Assembly (NCBI GenBank): GCA_027490195.1
Contig: JAIXYN010000058.1
Location: 62,001-126,000 of the forward strand
Length of the DNA stretch: 64,000 nt
Source: Verrucomicrobiaceae bacterium
GTDB lineage: Bacteria > Verrucomicrobiota > Verrucomicrobiia > Verrucomicrobiales > Verrucomicrobiaceae
Reading direction: 5' to 3'
Shown: piece by piece, positions 1 through 8,775 of the stretch
Layout of the letters: each line of letters opens with the position of its first letter
Numbering within the stretch: the stretch's first letter is position 1
Program-made: the position numbers and the translations under genes
The notes under the pieces: model-generated
The model's input: the letters and a program-made list of their open reading frames with translations, nothing else
The model's database searches: none
Told to the model about the DNA's origin: nothing

Positions 1-2
1 TC

Positions 3-308
3 GGTCAGATCGTGGCGATGGTGACGCGCATCTGCGGACTGTGGTGGGTGAATCCCTGCCGCATTCTACGGCGCTGTGATTCGGCGCATACGCACGGCTT
101 TGTCTATGGCACCCTGCCGGAGCACGCGGAGTGCGGCGAGGAACAGTTCGTCATTGAACACCGGCCCGATGGCAGTGTGTGGTATGTGATTCGTGCGTTT
201 TCACATCCACGGCATTGGATGGCGTGGCTCGGCTTTCCACTGGCACGGTGGTGGCAGTGCCGCTTTGTGAGGGATTCGCAAGCGAGGATGAAGGAGGCGT
301 CGGCATGA
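3..308 (+). CDS. DUF1990 family protein, C-terminal part (5' end outside window)
   Basis: The reading frame is open from the first complete codon of the window, so the start lies upstream and about 101 residues are visible. Residues such as GLWWVNPCRI, YGTLPEHAECGEEQF and WYVIRAFSHPRH match the conserved C-terminal half of the DUF1990 family, whose members are usually about 160-200 residues and have no established biochemical role. The stop codon overlaps the ATG of the next gene (ATGA, 305-308), indicating translational coupling. DUF1990 and YndJ-like genes are known neighbours or fusions in other bacteria, which supports both calls. The function is unknown. Confidence 0.75.
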   Translation, partial: GQIVAMVTRICGLWWVNPCRILRRCDSAHTHGFVYGTLPEHAECGEEQFVIEHRPDGSVWYVIRAFSHPRHWMAWLGFPLARWWQCRFVRDSQARMKEASA

Positions 309-1228
309 TGAACAGGTATGTCTATGCCTTTCAATATTGGATCAAACCGCTTGTCTTGTTCATAGCGGTGGTTCGTCTGCCGATAGACAAAGATATTTTC
401 GTGAAGGCGCTGCTGCTATTCTCTCCGCTGATGCTGATGCCCTTGTGGTCTGGCATGAGGTGTCCACGGCATAAACTTGAATATGCGGGGGCAGTTGCTA
501 TGGCGGGATCGTTCCATCTAATGCCTAGCATTGAGGCAGCCCTGTTAGCCTTGCCCTGGCTCGTGGCACGTTTGTTTGTGGTGAAAGATGTGGCAATGGA
601 ATGCCACCGAACGAGCCTGCCTTCGGCTGCAACCGCCTGCGTGCATGCGGCGGCAGTCTTCCCCGCAATCGGTGCCGCATGGATCGTGGCCCATCGGGCG
701 AACTGGACGCCGTGGGGTTTCGACCCGCTGATCGTGCTGCTCACGGCGGCGCATTTCCATCATGCGGGATTCACTCTGCCGCTGATGGCTGGGCTTAATG
801 CCAGGGATAATCCGGGCTGCTGGACGCGGTTTTCATGTGTGGCGATTTTACTCGGCGTGCCCTTGGTGGCCGTGGGCATCACCTGCACGCACCTTGGCGT
901 GCTGAAGTTTGTGGAGCCGTTCGGCGTGGCGGTTTTGGTGCTTGGCGCTCTGGGTGTCGCGGTATCACAGATTCGGCGCGGATTGGAGCGGCAGCGCTCG
1001 ATTTTGACAAGGATCGGCTTCGTCATTTCAGGCGTGTCACTATTCGCCGCTATGTTCTTGGCGCTCGGATTTGGCCTGCGCTATGTGATCCCGAACTTCG
1101 CGCTGACGATGCCGCAGATGTGGGCGATCCATGGGACGCTGAATGCGTTTGGTTTCGGACTGTGCGGGATCTTGGCGTGGCGGGGTGCGGTTAGCCCACG
1201 TCAGCCGATGAAGCCCTGCTGTGCGTAA
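305..1228 (+). CDS. YndJ-like multi-pass membrane protein
   Basis: A 307-residue, strongly hydrophobic protein with roughly eight to nine predicted membrane segments and short loops. The ATG at 305 is chosen because it overlaps the stop codon of the DUF1990 gene and gives a natural N-terminus; the frame is open further upstream, but only inside the DUF1990 gene. Composition and the DUF1990 neighbour fit the YndJ family, integral membrane proteins of unknown function. Conserved-looking His residues in loops (AAHFHHAGF, CTHLG) may matter for function; this is only an observation. The 3' end overlaps the end of the convergent DUF2442 gene by 28 bases. Confidence 0.65.
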   Translation: MMNRYVYAFQYWIKPLVLFIAVVRLPIDKDIFVKALLLFSPLMLMPLWSGMRCPRHKLEYAGAVAMAGSFHLMPSIEAALLALPWLVARLFVVKDVAMECHRTSLPSAATACVHAAAVFPAIGAAWIVAHRANWTPWGFDPLIVLLTAAHFHHAGFTLPLMAGLNARDNPGCWTRFSCVAILLGVPLVAVGITCTHLGVLKFVEPFGVAVLVLGALGVAVSQIRRGLERQRSILTRIGFVISGVSLFAAMFLALGFGLRYVIPNFALTMPQMWAIHGTLNAFGFGLCGILAWRGAVSPRQPMKPCCA

Positions 1229-1491
1229 CGGCGCAGGGTTTCGGGAGCGATGTCGTAGCCGTTCGGCCATGACATAATGCCATAAGCGAGAAAAGCTTCG
1301 GCAAACAATGCCGGATCAGATAGGGCACGCCTGAGCGGGCCTCCGTCATTACCGTATTCGGCGAAGTCGAGTTCGGTCACATAGCCATCACGAAACCGCA
1401 GACTGACGCGATGCGGACCAGTCACCTGCAAAGCAGCGACCTCGCATGCTTCGAGAGAAACGGTGGAAACGGACCGGCTGATCTCAGGCAT
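1201..1491 (-). CDS. DUF2442 domain-containing protein
   Basis: A 96-residue soluble protein. The segment GPHRVSLRFRDGYVTELDF followed by a short acidic stretch and PNGYDIAPETLRR is typical of the DUF2442 fold, a small alpha/beta domain often found in toxin-antitoxin-like or orphan contexts. The ATG at 1491 is preferred over a TTG six codons upstream. It lies 30 bases downstream of the NDH-2 fusion gene on the same strand, so it may be the last gene of that unit. No partner toxin is visible. The family call is good and the function is unknown. Confidence 0.7.
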   Translation of the reverse strand: MPEISRSVSTVSLEACEVAALQVTGPHRVSLRFRDGYVTELDFAEYGNDGGPLRRALSDPALFAEAFLAYGIMSWPNGYDIAPETLRRYAQQGFIG

Positions 1492-1521
1492 GCCAGACAG
1501 TGCGTGCAAAGGCCGCTTTGA

Positions 1522-3552
1522 TCAAGCCTCCTGAGCGGGCTGCTTGAGCAGATCAAACAGCGTGATCATGCCGAGGAGATGCTTCTGCTCATCCACGACG
1601 ACTGCCTTGCTGACGCCGCTGCGCATCAGTGTGCCGACGAGCACGGGAACGGGGGTGTCGGCGGTGATGCAGAAGGGTTTGGTGAGTGGCAGTGCTTGCA
1701 GCTTGTCCACGCAGGTGAGGCCGTGGTTTTTGAGCCATTCGTAGGCGACGGAACGACGCAGCAAGCCGATGACGCAACCATCTGTGGTGACGGGATAGGT
1801 GCTGTGTGGATGGGCCTGAAATTCGGCCACGGCATCCTGCACTGTCACGTTGGCATCAAGGAAGGCGATGTTGCGGGTCATGACATCCGCCGCGCAGGCT
1901 TTGCGGGTGGCTTCGGGAATCATGTCCACCGTCTGCTGGATTTCTTCCGGCAGGTGGTACTGTTGCGCGGTGCCACGGAAGAGGGCATCTAGTGAGCCGA
2001 TGCTTTTGGCGAGCGTCTTGAAAGTCTCGCCGTCGATGGCGACGAGTTCGCTGGATTCGGTAGCCTGGGCATCGAAACGCCAGATGCCGTCACTCAGCAG
2101 AGCGCGCTCACCGAAGTGCTCACCGGGTCCGGCGGATTTGACGAGCTGGCCTTGGGCGTCGGTGATGTTGACGTTGCCTTTTTTGACGGCGTAGAGGGAT
2201 TGCGCAGGTTCACCGGCATGGAACAGGGAATCTCCGGGCTCGAGGTGCATCTCACCGAGAGGCGAGGAGAAACTGGGCGTGAGCAGGTTGATGTCACGCG
2301 GGAAGAACAATTCGAAGGTCCACTCCGCCATGACGCGCAGCTTGCGGTCAAACCCCGGGAGTTTCATGAGGTAGATGCTGCGCCACATGAACCAGGCAAT
2401 GATGCCGGAGAAACGCATGCCAAACACCTGCGCGACCGCCTTGCGATGGCCGATGGTGGCGAGCTCGCCAAGGCCGGTGAAGCGAAACGGCTTCAAGGGA
2501 CGCCCGGCAAAGCTGGCGGCGATGTTTTTGGCGACGAGCGCTCCCTGGCGCATGGCGAATTGCGCGGTCTCGGGGCAGTTGCCACCGTCTGACTTGGGAA
2601 ACGCGGCGCAATCACCGGCCGACCATACATTTTTGAGGCCTTTGACCTGGCCGCTGGATTCGACGACGACCTTGCCGCGCTCCACGGGGAGCCCGCCGTT
2701 GTTGCCAAGTGCGGTAATCTGTGGATGGGGCGCATTGCCGACGGTACAAACCACGAGTGTGGCGGAAAGCGAGACGCCATCTCCCAACTGCACGGTGCGT
2801 GCCGTGACCGCGCGCACGCGGCTTTTGAAGATGATCTTTACGCCCATCTCGGTGAGGCATTTTCCGGTGTAGGTGCCGAGGTTGGCGCTGAGCATTCCCA
2901 GAAGGCGGTCGCCGCTGTGGATCAGCGTGACGCTGGGCTCATCGGGCTCGATGTTTTCGTAGAAGCGGCGTGCGCCCTGAATCAAATCCTGGATCTGCCC
3001 GGCGGTTTCCACCCCGGAATAACCGCCGCCGACGATGACGAAGGAGAGCAGTTCTTTGCGCAGCTTGGGGTTGGTGATGAGATTGGCTTCTTCCAAGCGG
3101 CTAATGATGGCGGCGCGCAGCTTCATGGCATCGCCGACGGTGCGCATGAGGTAAGCGTGCTCGCCCATGCCGGGAATGCGGCTGAGGTCTACCCCGGCGC
3201 CAGGTGCCAGCATGATGTGCTCAAAGCCCACTGTGACCTGTGGTGTAAACATGCCGCCGTTCAGCGTGATGATGCGGTTTTCAAGATCGATGTGGGTAAC
3301 CTCTCCTTTAAGTACCTCCGCGCCACGGCAGATCATGCGGATGGGATTGACCACGTGTTGCGGTGAGAGCGACCCGCCTGCGACTTCCGGCAGCATCGGC
3401 TGGAAGACCATGTGGTTCTCGCTGGCAATGATGCCCACGGTCATGTGGGCCACATCCTCAGTGAGCCGCAGCAGTTCGCGTGCACAGTACACGCCTGCAA
3501 ACCCTCCGCCGATGATGGCTACTTTGAAAATACGGTCGGGTTGCTTGGGCAT
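1522..3552 (-). CDS. type II NADH dehydrogenase fused to cyclic-nucleotide-binding and CBS domains
   Basis: A 676-residue fusion. Residues 1-420 form an NDH-2-like flavoprotein: FAD motif GGGFAG at 15-20, NAD motif GGGYSG at 175-180, the SAGDCA flavin motif at 311-316, and an amphipathic membrane-association segment near 380-420. Residues about 425-535 are a cyclic-nucleotide-binding domain in which the phosphate-cassette residues GERALLSDGIWR (481-492) keep the Gly-Glu and Arg. Residues 556-670 are a CBS pair. NDH-2 enzymes oxidise NADH and reduce quinone without pumping ions and are normally about 400-450 residues, so the 250-residue tail looks like a regulatory module for nucleotide signals. 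The potassium channel gene lies 54 bases upstream on the same strand. Confidence 0.85.
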   Translation of the reverse strand: MPKQPDRIFKVAIIGGGFAGVYCARELLRLTEDVAHMTVGIIASENHMVFQPMLPEVAGGSLSPQHVVNPIRMICRGAEVLKGEVTHIDLENRIITLNGGMFTPQVTVGFEHIMLAPGAGVDLSRIPGMGEHAYLMRTVGDAMKLRAAIISRLEEANLITNPKLRKELLSFVIVGGGYSGVETAGQIQDLIQGARRFYENIEPDEPSVTLIHSGDRLLGMLSANLGTYTGKCLTEMGVKIIFKSRVRAVTARTVQLGDGVSLSATLVVCTVGNAPHPQITALGNNGGLPVERGKVVVESSGQVKGLKNVWSAGDCAAFPKSDGGNCPETAQFAMRQGALVAKNIAASFAGRPLKPFRFTGLGELATIGHRKAVAQVFGMRFSGIIAWFMWRSIYLMKLPGFDRKLRVMAEWTFELFFPRDINLLTPSFSSPLGEMHLEPGDSLFHAGEPAQSLYAVKKGNVNITDAQGQLVKSAGPGEHFGERALLSDGIWRFDAQATESSELVAIDGETFKTLAKSIGSLDALFRGTAQQYHLPEEIQQTVDMIPEATRKACAADVMTRNIAFLDANVTVQDAVAEFQAHPHSTYPVTTDGCVIGLLRRSVAYEWLKNHGLTCVDKLQALPLTKPFCITADTPVPVLVGTLMRSGVSKAVVVDEQKHLLGMITLFDLLKQPAQEA

Positions 3553-3606
3553 GGTCCGCAGTGCAGACGCAGGCAGCGCGCCAGCTTGAGCGGAAAATGC
3601 TTTCTG

Positions 3607-4626
3607 TTAGGTCAAGGCGCGTCGAAGAACGCGCTTCATCACCACCAAGGCGTCCCCTGGCATGAGCATCGCAGAGGGGCTTGGATTTAGATCTGTGGCT
3701 CCCTCCTTGCGAAGGATGGCCACGGGCAGCATGCGGCCGGAGGTGCCGGTTTCGACATCGGAGATGCGCTTGTGCACCCACGGCGAGTCCGCGTGAATTT
3801 CGATTTCCTCCATGTCGAGGCCGAGTTCGGTGAGGTGGTGGTCAAAGTCGATGCTGGCTTTCGTTTTGCCGCCGATCAGGTCGCGTGTGTTTGGGTGCAG
3901 GATCAGGTGGGCGATGCGGTCCGCGCCGATGTGCGCGGGCAGCACGACGCGGTTGGCACCGGCCTGCAGCAGCTTGCGTTCGGTGGAGGGCACCTCACCG
4001 CGTGCGATGATTTGAATGGTGGGGTTCATGTTGCGCGCGCTGAGCGTGATGAAGACATTGGCAGCGTCGTTTGGCAGCACGGTGGCCAGCACCCGCGCGC
4101 GGCTGATGCCGGCGGCCTTCAGCACCGCTTCGTCGGTGGCCTCTCCCTGCATGGTGAGAAAGCCTGCGTCGCGCACCTCGGCCACGCGGTCTGTCGCCTG
4201 ATCGACAATGACAAAGGGGATGCCGCCTGCCTGCAACTGGGTGGCGATCATGCGGCCGATGCGACCGTAGCCGCAGATGATGGCGTGATTTTTGAGTTTT
4301 TCGATTTCGTTTTCCATGCGTTTGCCTCCCAAAGCTCGTTGAATCTGTGCCTCCGTCAGCCACTGTACTAAAGTGCCGGTGACAAAAATGATGCCGGTGC
4401 AGCCAAAGAGAATCAGCGTCACCGTCCACGCCCGCAGCCAGGGATCGGTGATGGGTACCACCTCGCTGTAACCGACGCTGAAGGCGGTGATGACGACCAT
4501 GTAGAACGAGTCATTCCACGACCACCCCGCCACCCTGTAGCCCACGGTGAAGACCGCCATGACCAAGCCGACGAAGGCAAAGGCATAGAAAACGTTGGTC
4601 TGCGGGCGGCTCTTGGAGATGGGCAT
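3607..4626 (-). CDS. two-TM potassium channel with RCK (TrkA-N/TrkA-C) domains
   Basis: A 339-residue protein. Two membrane segments (about 12-32 and 68-90) flank a pore loop with filter TAFSVGYSE (47-55), followed by a TrkA-N Rossmann domain with GYGRIG (119-124) and a TrkA-C domain near 255-335. This is the MthK/Kch-like architecture, a potassium channel gated by cytosolic ligands. The ATG at 4626 starts directly before the first membrane segment; an in-frame start at 4743 would add a proline-rich leader and run towards the divergent gene, so it is rejected. The filter has Ser where most channels have Gly (GYS rather than GYG). It is the likely first gene of a unit with the NDH-2 fusion. 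Confidence 0.85.
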   Translation of the reverse strand: MPISKSRPQTNVFYAFAFVGLVMAVFTVGYRVAGWSWNDSFYMVVITAFSVGYSEVVPITDPWLRAWTVTLILFGCTGIIFVTGTLVQWLTEAQIQRALGGKRMENEIEKLKNHAIICGYGRIGRMIATQLQAGGIPFVIVDQATDRVAEVRDAGFLTMQGEATDEAVLKAAGISRARVLATVLPNDAANVFITLSARNMNPTIQIIARGEVPSTERKLLQAGANRVVLPAHIGADRIAHLILHPNTRDLIGGKTKASIDFDHHLTELGLDMEEIEIHADSPWVHKRISDVETGTSGRMLPVAILRKEGATDLNPSPSAMLMPGDALVVMKRVLRRALT

Positions 4627-4757
4627 GTGGTCGGGCGGAGGAGAAAGAATAGCGGAAGGCGTGCCAGAAGCGGGGGGAGGTCGCCGCAGATGGTTTCTTA
4701 TGGGTGAAATGACGCGTGCACTTGGGACGTTTGCTTGCCACATTCCGACCCCAATCT

Positions 4758-5681
4758 ATGAAGCATCTGCTCACCGCCCTCCTTGCCTTTTCACTCCTCG
4801 GCTCCGCGTTTTCAGCGGACAAAAAATCCATCGTCATGATCGCGGGCAAGCCCTCCCATGGTCCGGGGCAGCATGAGCACAATGCAGGCATCCAGTTGCT
4901 GAAAAAGTGCCTGGAGCAGGGTGCGGCAGACCAGGTGGACGTCAAATTTCACCTGAATGGCGAGTGGCCCTCCCAGGAGGAGCTCTCCACTGCGGACACG
5001 GTCGTCATTTATTCGGACGGCGGCGGCGGACATCCGGCCCTGCAGGGCGACCGTCTGGCACAGCTGGACAAGGAAATGAAGCGCGGCTGCGGCTTCTTGA
5101 CGCTGCATTACGCGGTGGAGCCGACGATTGAAAAGGGTGGCAAGGAGTTCATCGACTGGATGGGCGGCTGCTTTGAGATCAACTGGAGCGTGAACCCACA
5201 CTGGGATGCGAACTTCAAGGAGCTGCCCGCGCACCCGATCAGTGAAGGCGTAAAGCCATTTGGCACGAACGATGAGTGGTATTTCTTCATGCGCTTCCGC
5301 CCGAACATGCAAGGCGTGACCCCCATTTTGAGCGATGTGGCTCCTGAATCGACGATGAGCCGTCCGGATGGCGCGCACAGCGGCAACCCGGCGGTGCGTG
5401 AGTCCGTGAAGAACAAGGATAAGCAGCATGTCGCCTGGGCTTGCGAGCGCGCAGACGGCGGCCGTGGCTTTGGCTTCACCGGCGGTCATTACCACAAGGG
5501 CTGGGCGAACAACGAACAGCGCAAGCTGGTGCTGAACGCGATCCTTTGGACCGCGAAGGCCAAGATCCCTGCGGATGGCGTGGCCTCGACCGTGACGGAG
5601 CAGGACATGACGGCCAATCTCGACCTCAAGCCCGGCCAGGGACTTCCCGAGAAGCCAAAACCAGCGCCGAAGGCTAAGTAA
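4758..5681 (+). CDS. secreted ThuA-domain protein (1)
   Basis: A 307-residue protein with an N-terminal signal peptide (about residues 1-20, ending SAFSA). The ThuA fold is a class I glutamine-amidotransferase-like domain first linked to trehalose utilisation. Visible hallmarks are IVMIAGKPSHGPGQHEH near the start, a GGGGHPAL turn, FLTLHYAVEP and FGFTGGHYHKGW near the C-terminus. The start at 4758 is chosen because it opens the signal peptide; fourteen codons upstream are in frame but not protein-like. The C-terminal tail is rich in Lys, Pro and Ala. It is followed after 18 bases by the sialidase-like gene. Catalytic activity of this family is not well defined, so only the fold is asserted. 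Confidence 0.85.
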   Translation: MKHLLTALLAFSLLGSAFSADKKSIVMIAGKPSHGPGQHEHNAGIQLLKKCLEQGAADQVDVKFHLNGEWPSQEELSTADTVVIYSDGGGGHPALQGDRLAQLDKEMKRGCGFLTLHYAVEPTIEKGGKEFIDWMGGCFEINWSVNPHWDANFKELPAHPISEGVKPFGTNDEWYFFMRFRPNMQGVTPILSDVAPESTMSRPDGAHSGNPAVRESVKNKDKQHVAWACERADGGRGFGFTGGHYHKGWANNEQRKLVLNAILWTAKAKIPADGVASTVTEQDMTANLDLKPGQGLPEKPKPAPKAK

Positions 5682-5699
5682 GCCACCTTTCAGACTTTC

Positions 5700-6914
5700 A
5701 TGAACCGCCGTCGTTTCCTGCAACAGAGCGCGGCGGGCATGCTGGCCGCCAATCTGGCCTCCGGGCAGTCAGCCTCCCCGCTGATCGCCTCCATGGATAA
5801 AATCACGCTCAAGCATGGGCGTGGTGGCAGCGGGCTGTCGTGGTTTCATCCACGGCCATGCTTGGTGCCGTCGAAGGACGGGCCGGTGGTGTTTATGACG
5901 ATGCAGGAAATTCGCGGCTCAGACTTCTTCCTGCCGGTGCACTGGATGGAATCGCGGGATCTGGGCCAAACATGGTCAGAACCGCAGCCAGTACCTCCGC
6001 TGGGCCGTGTGCCGACGACGGACGGTCGTGGCGATGAAGGCGTGTGCGACGTGGTGCCGCAGTATCATGCGAAAACCGGCAGCATTTTGGCGGTCGGTCA
6101 CAACGTCTTTTACAAAGGGCCGAAGTTTGACCGCAACCAGCCGCCGCGTTGTCCGGTCTATGCGGTTTACAAGGATGGCCGCTGGTCGGAACGCAAACGC
6201 CTGATCTGGGATGACCCGCGCGGAGCGAATATTTACACGAACAACTGCGGCCAGCGGGAGGTGCTCGAAGATGGCAGCATTGCTTTTGTCATGTCCTTTG
6301 GCGCGAAGCAAACCAGCCGCTCCGCCGCCGGGGTGCGCTGCTCGTTTGATGGCGAGATGCTGGCCATTCAGAAGGTGGGCCGTGAGATCAAACATGCAGC
6401 GGGCCGCGGGCTGCTGGAGCCATCGCTCGTGCGTTATCGCTCGAAGTTTTATGCCACTTTGCGGGCGGAGGACAATCGGGGGTATGTCGCCGCAAGTGAT
6501 GACGGGCTCGACTTCGAAGAGAAGCAGCCATGGTGCTGGGACGACGGCACACCGCTGGAAATGAGCACGACGCAGCAGCACTGGCTGACGCATAGCGAGG
6601 CGCTGCATCTGGTCTACACTCGCAAGGACGCCAGCAATGTGAAGGTGATACGCTGGCGCTCGCCGCTGTTCATGGCGCAGGTGGATCTGAAAACGCTGCG
6701 TCTCATCCGCGATACGGAGCGCATCGTGCTGCCACTGGAAGGCGATGGAGTTAATGCACCGGATGAAGTGCCGCTGATGGGCAATTTCCAGACCACCAAC
6801 ATCGCACCCGATGAATCTTGGGTGACTGATGGTGGCATGCTGCCAAAGCATGGCTTCAAAGGCGATTTGTTGCTGGGCAAGATCCGCTGGAGCAGGCCGA
6901 ACACTCTGGTGTGA
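5700..6914 (+). CDS. Tat-exported sialidase/BNR-like beta-propeller protein
   Basis: A 404-residue protein starting with a twin-arginine signal (RRRFLQQSAAG). The remainder resembles the six-bladed exo-alpha-sialidase-like fold: blocks such as HPRPCLVPSKDGPVVFMTMQ, ESRDLGQTWSEPQPVP and SFDGEMLAI recall BNR/Asp-box strands. Such proteins usually hydrolyse or bind glycans outside the cytoplasm. Substrate is not deducible, and classical sialidase catalytic residues were not individually assigned. It sits between a ThuA protein and a decayed CBS gene in a carbohydrate-oriented region. Confidence 0.7.
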   Translation: MNRRRFLQQSAAGMLAANLASGQSASPLIASMDKITLKHGRGGSGLSWFHPRPCLVPSKDGPVVFMTMQEIRGSDFFLPVHWMESRDLGQTWSEPQPVPPLGRVPTTDGRGDEGVCDVVPQYHAKTGSILAVGHNVFYKGPKFDRNQPPRCPVYAVYKDGRWSERKRLIWDDPRGANIYTNNCGQREVLEDGSIAFVMSFGAKQTSRSAAGVRCSFDGEMLAIQKVGREIKHAAGRGLLEPSLVRYRSKFYATLRAEDNRGYVAASDDGLDFEEKQPWCWDDGTPLEMSTTQQHWLTHSEALHLVYTRKDASNVKVIRWRSPLFMAQVDLKTLRLIRDTERIVLPLEGDGVNAPDEVPLMGNFQTTNIAPDESWVTDGGMLPKHGFKGDLLLGKIRWSRPNTLV

Positions 6915-6919
6915 TGCGA

Positions 6920-7278
6920 TCAGGCGGAGTAGCCGCTGGAGATGTAGGCATTGAGTTGCTTGATCGTCATGCGCAGAGTGGTGATGATCTATAGGCAGTT
7001 TGAAACGGTTTGATCGGGGTCCACAGTCACCGAGTCTCTGACCATGATGTCTCCGACAGGTGTTTCCTTGGATGATTTTCCATAGAGAGACACCTTGTCC
7101 AGGTAGTCACATTCTGAAATGATGCCGACGAGCCTGGTGCCTTCCATCACCGGCAGAGGGAGATGTTTTTCTCAGACATCATTTGAGTGGCCTGAAAGAC
7201 GGTGGCTGTCGGCGGGATGGTCCAGATGCCCCGGCCTTTGTGTTCCAACAGGGGCTTGGCGGCGGGTGAGATTCCCAT
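6920..7278 (-). pseudogene. decayed CBS-domain protein gene (frameshift plus internal deletion)
   Basis: Reading the minus strand from the ATG at 7278 gives GRGIWTIPPTATVFQATQMM, the start of a typical stand-alone CBS-pair protein. The frame breaks near 7150-7165 (stop at 7147-7149), but the expected continuation LPVMEGTRLVGIISECDYL and GKSSKETPVGDIMVRDSVTV follows in another frame. That frame reaches VSNCL and an in-frame TAG (6989-6991), skips most of the second CBS domain, then resumes with MTIKQLNAYISSGY and a TGA at 6920-6922, which looks like the normal C-terminus of this family. One frameshift and a deletion of roughly 35-45 codons therefore explain the locus. The rest of 6915-7425 shows no other gene. 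Confidence 0.75.
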
Positions 7279-7425
7279 TACTTTTAAGGTTGCTGGGGGC
7301 AGCTTCTGAAATTGGCGTCTGTTAACCAAGCTTCGTTTTCACCGGTTCAACTGGCAGGGGGAAAAGCGGTAATCAGCTAACCTTGGTGCTTGAGAACGAC
7401 TCCGCCCGTCGTTTCATGCGGTGCC

Positions 7426-8769
7426 ATGAGCACCCAACCCACGCCTCTCTCACGTCGCCGCTTCGTCGGTGCTGCCGGTCTCGTCGCCGGGAGCATGATC
7501 ACCCGCCCTCTGTTCGGCCAAAACGCCGCCAGCAACAAACTCAACGTCGCCCTCATCGGTGTGTGGGGTCGCGGTCTCGCACACTATGATTCCATCTCGG
7601 AGGAAAATGTCGTCGCATTGTGTGATATCAACGAGGCGCGCTTTCCTGATGCACTGAAGCGTTTCCCGAATGCCACGACGTACATCGACTGGCGCAAATG
7701 CCTTGATCACAAGGGCCTTGATGCCGTGGTCATTTGCACGCCGGACCACACGCATGCGTTCATCGCCAACTGGGCACTGAAGCGCAACCTGCATGTCTAC
7801 TGTGAGAAGCCGCTGGCCATCACCGTCGAGGAAGCGCGCATCGTGCGTGCGACCTGGGAGACGAAGAAAGACAAGCTGGCCACACAGGTGGGCATGCAGC
7901 GGCATGCGAACCCGAATTTCAACCGCGTGCGTGAACTCATTCGTGATGGTGCCATCGGTGAACTGAAAGCCGCCTATGCCTGGGGCAACCGCCAGATTCC
8001 CAAGCCCGGCTACTTCCCTGAGGAAGGCGCACCGCCCTCCACTTTCCACTACGATCTGTGGCTCGGCCCATCACCGTTCCATCCGTACAATCCGGCCTAT
8101 TTCTCTGGCGGAGCCGGCGCGAACTGCCTCTCCTGGAACATGTTCTGGGACTTCGGTGCCGGACAAATCGGTGACATGGGCAGCCACACGATGGATCTGC
8201 TCTGGAATGCCGTGGACGGTGGTCTGCCGACCTCAGCCGAGGCCAAGGGCGACGCTTACAACTCCGACGTGACGCCGGTGAAATGTGAATCGCACTTCGA
8301 ACTCCCCGCAAACGACTGGCGTGGCCCCATCACGGTCGCTTGGTATCAGGGCGGCGCGATGCCTAGCTCACCGAAGAAGCACATCGACCTGACGCAAATC
8401 GGTCATGGTGCGATGTTCAAAGGCACGAAGGGTTTCCTCATCGCTGACTTCGACTCACGTCTCATCCTGCCCTACGGCAACGATGCCGACATGAGCTACT
8501 ACAAGCCGCGCAAGAAGGAGGACATGCTGCCAGACCTCGGTCACTTCCAGAAGCAGTGGTTTGATGCCTGCCGCGATCCGAGCAAGCCCACCGCCTGCAA
8601 CTTTGGTTACAGCGCCAACATGATTGAGATGATGCTCCTCGGCCTCGTGGCTTACCGCACGGGCAAGAAGATCCAGTATGACGGCAAAACCGGTACCAGC
8701 CCGGATACACCCGAGGCGAACGCCTTCATGAAGAAGGAGTACCGCGACGGCTGGAACATCGACGGCTAA
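7426..8769 (+). CDS. Tat-exported Gfo/Idh/MocA family oxidoreductase
   Basis: A 447-residue protein. A twin-arginine leader ([10 protein letters not shown]) is followed by an NAD-binding Rossmann fold (ALIGVWGRG), the CTPDHTH segment and the family signature CEKPLAI, and then the C-terminal alpha/beta substrate domain (residues about 170-430). These enzymes oxidise or epimerise sugars or related polyols using tightly held nicotinamide cofactor. Tat export fits periplasmic sugar oxidation with a prebound cofactor, as in glucose-fructose oxidoreductase. The ATG at 7426 opens the Tat signal; an earlier in-frame ATG at 7390 adds unlikely residues. The next gene begins 6 bases after the stop. Confidence 0.9.
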   Translation: MSTQPTPLSRRRFVGAAGLVAGSMITRPLFGQNAASNKLNVALIGVWGRGLAHYDSISEENVVALCDINEARFPDALKRFPNATTYIDWRKCLDHKGLDAVVICTPDHTHAFIANWALKRNLHVYCEKPLAITVEEARIVRATWETKKDKLATQVGMQRHANPNFNRVRELIRDGAIGELKAAYAWGNRQIPKPGYFPEEGAPPSTFHYDLWLGPSPFHPYNPAYFSGGAGANCLSWNMFWDFGAGQIGDMGSHTMDLLWNAVDGGLPTSAEAKGDAYNSDVTPVKCESHFELPANDWRGPITVAWYQGGAMPSSPKKHIDLTQIGHGAMFKGTKGFLIADFDSRLILPYGNDADMSYYKPRKKEDMLPDLGHFQKQWFDACRDPSKPTACNFGYSANMIEMMLLGLVAYRTGKKIQYDGKTGTSPDTPEANAFMKKEYRDGWNIDG

Positions 8770-8775
8770 ACGCGC

